Source: Acidimicrobiales bacterium (GTDB lineage: Bacteria > Actinomycetota > Acidimicrobiia > Acidimicrobiales > Poriferisodaliceae). Taken from it: a stretch of 8,798 nt of DNA. The notes beneath the pieces are model-generated. The model searched no databases. It was not told where the DNA came from and saw nothing but the letters and a program-made list of their open reading frames with translations. Made by a program: the position numbers and the translations under genes. Positions 6,313 to 8,798 of the stretch are shown here, piece by piece. Location: assembly GCA_020631315.1 (NCBI GenBank), contig JAHDHM010000125.1, positions 1 through 8,798 on the forward strand, written 5' to 3'. How positions within the stretch are numbered: the stretch's first letter is position 1; each line of letters begins with the position of its first letter.

Positions 6313-6987
6313 TCAGTCGTTCCGGTTGCCGGTCGCGAGCTGGGCGCCCATGTTGAGGATGCGCACGACGGCGCAGGCCGCACCGAAGCCGTTGTCGATG
6401 TTCATGACCGGGATGCCCTGGGCGCAGCTCGACAGGGCGCTGGTGAGCGCACCGTGCCCACCTTCGGCGACGCCGTAACCCACCGACGTCGGCACCGCGA
6501 CGACGGGCGAGGCCACGAGCCCGCCGAGCACCGACACGATCGCGGCGTCCATGCCGGCGACGGCGATCACGACGTCAGCACGGCGGATGTCGGGAAGGCG
6601 CTGCTCGAGCCGCCACAGTCCGGCGACCCCGACGTCGACGATCAGCTCGTGGTCGACAGCGCAGAAGTCGAGTGTGGCGGCGGCCTCGGCGGCGACCTGC
6701 TCGTCGGAAGTGCCCGCGGCGACGATGGCGACGTGGCCGGCAGGCCCGGACGCCACCTTCCCGTTCAACGTCGCCGTCTCCGACACAGGGTCGTACGTGA
6801 GCAGCTCGCGGTTCTCCGCGGCGAGCGCCTCGAATGCCTCTGGAGTGAGCCGTGTCAGCAGGTTCGGTGTGCCCCGCTCGGCGAGGTCGCGGATGATGTG
6901 GTCGAGATGCCGAGTCGTCTTCGGAGAACACAGCACGGCTTCGGGGATGCCGATGCGTTCGGGCCGCAAGTGGTCGTGGACGTGCAT
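6313..6987 (-). CDS. larB: LarB, pyridinium-3,5-biscarboxylic acid mononucleotide synthase
   Basis: A 224-residue LarB with a PurE-like (AIR carboxylase) core. LarB carboxylates the nicotinate ring of nicotinic acid adenine dinucleotide and hydrolyses the phosphoanhydride, releasing AMP and the biscarboxylate precursor of the nickel-pincer cofactor. Recognisable blocks are RIGIPEAVLCSPKTTRHL (11-28), AGTSDEQVAAEAA (91-103), VDVGVAGLWRL (117-127), VAVPTSVGYG (163-172) and NIDNGFGAACA (196-206). C205 in the last block appears to match the cysteine reported as catalytic in the lactobacillus enzyme. It is slightly short at the N-terminus next to the roughly 246-residue Lactiplantibacillus form. 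The ATG overlaps the larE stop by one base (TGATG), so translation is probably coupled; three bases separate it from larC. Confidence 0.95.
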   Translation of the reverse strand: MHVHDHLRPERIGIPEAVLCSPKTTRHLDHIIRDLAERGTPNLLTRLTPEAFEALAAENRELLTYDPVSETATLNGKVASGPAGHVAIVAAGTSDEQVAAEAAATLDFCAVDHELIVDVGVAGLWRLEQRLPDIRRADVVIAVAGMDAAIVSVLGGLVASPVVAVPTSVGYGVAEGGHGALTSALSSCAQGIPVMNIDNGFGAACAVVRILNMGAQLATGNRND

Positions 6988-7814
6988 CAGGAACCGATCG
7001 TGAAGGCCTGCCCGGGGCGGTACGGGCGGGAGTCGAGCTGCGGGGCGTTGAGCTTCGGCGAGGCCGCGGCGGTGACCCGGCCGACATCGGCGAGCACGTC
7101 GTCGGTGATCTTGTGACGGTCCGCCTCGGGAACCTCGATCAGCACGTCGTCGCCGCGGACTCGGCAGCGAACGACCTGGACACCGGTGAGTTCGCGGACC
7201 GTGGCCTCGCCGATCTCGACGGCGCGGAGCAGATCTTCGCGAACGCGGGTGCCGGTGTAGAGGCGGCTGGCGAGGCAGGGCGCTGCCGGGATCTCGGCGA
7301 CGTCCAGTTCGAGCGAGCGTGCCAGGGCCCTGACGGTCGCCTTGTCGATCTCGGCCTCGAGATACGGGTGGACCACGCCGTGTTCGGCTGCCGCCGTGAG
7401 ACCGGGCCGGTACTCCCCCAGGTCGTCGGTGTTGGCCCCGCTGAGGATCGTGGCCCCGCCGGCGAGCGAACTGACCACGTCGTCGAGGGCGTCGTAGAGA
7501 TGGTCCTTGCAGAAGTAGCAGCGGTCGACCGGGTTCGACAGGTAGCTCTCGTCCTCGAACTCGGTCGACTCGACCAGCTCGAGGTTCCAGCCGCGATCGC
7601 GGGCATAGCGGATCACACGTGCGGTCGCCTCGGCGGGCACCGCCGGCGTCACCGTGTGACCGATGGTGGTGCGGTGTGGATCTGCGTCGTGCGCGATCGA
7701 CGCGAGCACGATGCTGTCGACGCCGCCGCTGCAGGCGACGACACGATCAGGCACTCGCTGGAGAGCGTCGAGCAGGCGCTCGTGCGCGGCGTCGACGGTG
7801 ACGGCGGAGTTCAT
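6987..7814 (-). CDS. larE: LarE, ATP-dependent sulfur transferase of nickel-pincer cofactor synthesis
   Basis: A 275-residue LarE, a PP-loop ATP pyrophosphatase that adenylylates the LarB product and replaces carboxylate oxygen with sulfur. The ATP loop SGGVDS is at 29-34. Later blocks are NPVDRCYFCKDHLYDAL (94-110), SGANTDDLGEYRPGL (125-139) and IPAAPCLASRLYTGTRV (175-191). Cysteines C99 and C102 (CYFC) together with C180 (PCLASR) give the three-cysteine pattern reported for LarE proteins that hold a [4Fe-4S] cluster. Single-cysteine LarE proteins instead give up their own sulfur in a one-use reaction; C180 is the counterpart of that donor cysteine. The gene lies 26 nt after the phosphatase gene. 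No good ribosome site precedes the ATG, but a GATAAC -10-like box about 12 nt upstream allows a nearly leaderless internal transcript. Confidence 0.95.
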   Translation of the reverse strand: MNSAVTVDAAHERLLDALQRVPDRVVACSGGVDSIVLASIAHDADPHRTTIGHTVTPAVPAEATARVIRYARDRGWNLELVESTEFEDESYLSNPVDRCYFCKDHLYDALDDVVSSLAGGATILSGANTDDLGEYRPGLTAAAEHGVVHPYLEAEIDKATVRALARSLELDVAEIPAAPCLASRLYTGTRVREDLLRAVEIGEATVRELTGVQVVRCRVRGDDVLIEVPEADRHKITDDVLADVGRVTAAASPKLNAPQLDSRPYRPGQAFTIGS

Positions 7815-7840
7815 CGGCCGGTCAGGTTATCGGCGCGACC

Positions 7841-8701
7841 TCACCGCGAACGGATGGCGGCGGCGATGGATTCGTCGGTCGCGTAGAGCACGCCGCGGTG
7901 GTTCATGAACGTCGAGTCCGCACGGTTGAGGTCCAACGGGTCGCCGTGGATGTCAGTAGCCACCGCACCGACCTCGGCGAAGATGCACGCCGTCGAGGCG
8001 AAGTCCCAGAGGCTCCCACCGCCGGACTTCTTCGGCTGCTTGAAGAAGCAGGCCGGCGCACGTTCCAACACCTCGAGCGCGATCATCACCGCACCCGCCG
8101 GTGTCGGCACCACCTCGAGCGCGAGCCCCAGCGAGGTGGCTGCGGCAGCGACCGACGCAACGAGCTCGTCGTGATCGGGACGGGCGAGCATGCCGCGATC
8201 GGCGAGCAACGCCAGCCTGCCGTCAGTTTGCGAGAGGTTCGGCGCCCACGACCGGCCGTTGCGCAACACCCCGTCGCCGCTGACGGCTCTGATGGTCGTC
8301 GCTGTCCTCGGATCGTGCACCACGCCGATCAGCGGGGTGCCGTCACGGCGCACGAGCGCGATCGCCACGGCTGAACCCGGCACGCCTTCGACGAACGGCA
8401 GTGTGCCGTCCAGCGGGTCGACGCACCAGAAGTGGTCGGCCTCCAGGCGGGCGCGATCGTCCTCGGTCTCCTCGGTCAGCAGCGCCAGCTCGTACGGCTC
8501 CAGCGTGGGCCGAAGGTGACCGACGATGATCTCCTCGGCGGCACGGTCGATCTCGGTGACCACCTGCGACGCTGCACTGTCACCGGCCTCCTTGTGCTCG
8601 ACCTGCTCGGGTCGGGTCGAGGCGATCATGCGGCCTGCTTCATCGGCGGCAGCGACAGCGACGTCGGCGAGGGCGAGCAGGTCGGTCGGTTCGAGCTTCA
8701 C
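7841..8701 (-). CDS. Inositol monophosphatase/CysQ-family phosphatase
   Basis: A 286-residue member of the magnesium-dependent, lithium-sensitive phosphatase family, whose members hydrolyse inositol phosphates, 3'-phosphoadenosine 5'-phosphate (CysQ) or fructose bisphosphate. Metal-site motifs are visible: TEETED (E77, E78), DPLDGTLPF (D95, D98) and [11 protein letters not shown] (D233). TEID (49-52) is the usual upstream motif. The C-terminal block with [18 protein letters not shown] supports the CysQ-like side of the family, but substrate cannot be decided. I prefer the GTG at 8701 over the in-frame ATG at 8770. The upstream gene ends there with a GTGA four-base overlap, and the extra 23 residues would merely read through that gene in another frame. 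It probably heads into larE, 26 nt downstream. If it is a PAP phosphatase it would serve sulfate assimilation or sulfotransferase by-product recycling; that is inference. Confidence 0.88.
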   Translation of the reverse strand: MKLEPTDLLALADVAVAAADEAGRMIASTRPEQVEHKEAGDSAASQVVTEIDRAAEEIIVGHLRPTLEPYELALLTEETEDDRARLEADHFWCVDPLDGTLPFVEGVPGSAVAIALVRRDGTPLIGVVHDPRTATTIRAVSGDGVLRNGRSWAPNLSQTDGRLALLADRGMLARPDHDELVASVAAAATSLGLALEVVPTPAGAVMIALEVLERAPACFFKQPKKSGGGSLWDFASTACIFAEVGAVATDIHGDPLDLNRADSTFMNHRGVLYATDESIAAAIRSR

Positions 8702-8798
8702 AACGACGCCAACACCTCTCGCTCGAGCCGCGCCGTGTAGCGATGCAGCTTCCAGTGACCGGGGCTCCACCCCTGGAGGAAGCGAGAGAAGTCGGTCC
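8698..8798 (-). CDS. C-terminal end of an unrecognised protein
   Basis: Only the last 32 full codons and the stop are in the window; the 5' part lies beyond the right edge. The reading frame ends ...[20 protein letters not shown] and then REVLASL. Its mix of aromatic and charged residues looks like real protein rather than a shadow frame. Its TGA overlaps the GTG start of the phosphatase (GTGA), a typical coupled gene junction in this window, also seen between the sulfatase and TetR genes. I do not recognise the family. Confidence 0.6.
   Translation of the reverse strand, partial: TDFSRFLQGWSPGHWKLHRYTARLEREVLASL

Noticed and set aside
5248..7116. Very long plus-strand open frame of 622 codons opposite larC and larB
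   Set aside because: Composition is arginine/aspartate/valine-rich shadow sequence, and the opposite strand carries unmistakable LarB and LarC motifs.
7826..7831. GATAAC as a separate larE promoter
   Set aside because: No matching -35 box at the right spacing (TCCGTT is poor); kept only as a remark in the larE entry.

Overview
The window is about two-thirds G+C and densely coded, with GTG starts, 1-4 nt gene overlaps and almost no spacer DNA. Gene content and protein composition (a secreted RCC1 protein, a Cys-type sulfatase, a TauD-family oxygenase and the lar cofactor genes) suggest a high-GC actinobacterium, perhaps an Acidimicrobiia member of the Ilumatobacter kind. That placement is inference from style, not from a marker gene. 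No rRNA, tRNA, insertion sequence or CRISPR array was seen.

Layout. (1) Bases 1-1270, minus: an exported RCC1-repeat protein whose C-terminus runs off the left edge. (2) Bases 1364-2996, minus: an RNase Z/arylsulfatase-like metallo-beta-lactamase-fold hydrolase followed by a TauD/TfdA-type 2-oxoglutarate/Fe(II) dioxygenase, 37 nt apart. (3) Bases 2997-3106: a divergent control region with a sigma70-like promoter and two interleaved perfect inverted repeats. (4) Bases 3107-5112, plus: a type I formylglycine sulfatase and a TetR-family regulator joined by a 4-nt GTGA overlap. (5) Bases 5119-8798, minus: the 3' end of an unrecognised gene, an inositol-monophosphatase/CysQ-family phosphatase, then larE, larB and larC, nearly all abutting or overlapping.

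Two functional groups stand out. The first is a compact divergent module (hydrolase + dioxygenase | operator | sulfatase + TetR). It is best read as a locally regulated system for taking apart a sulfate ester, a sulfonate or a related compound; the substrate is unknown and no transporter is present. The second is the biosynthetic set for the nickel-pincer nucleotide cofactor. LarB carboxylates and hydrolyses nicotinic acid adenine dinucleotide, LarE installs sulfur, and LarC inserts nickel. The usual client enzyme, LarA, is not in the window. LarE carries three cysteines in the pattern reported for the iron-sulfur, catalytic class rather than the self-sacrificing class.

The most novel-looking items are the interleaved operator and the organosulfur module it probably controls. 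The lar operon with a CysQ-like gene in front, and the RCC1 protein with a strictly spaced cysteine pair in every repeat, also merit a look.
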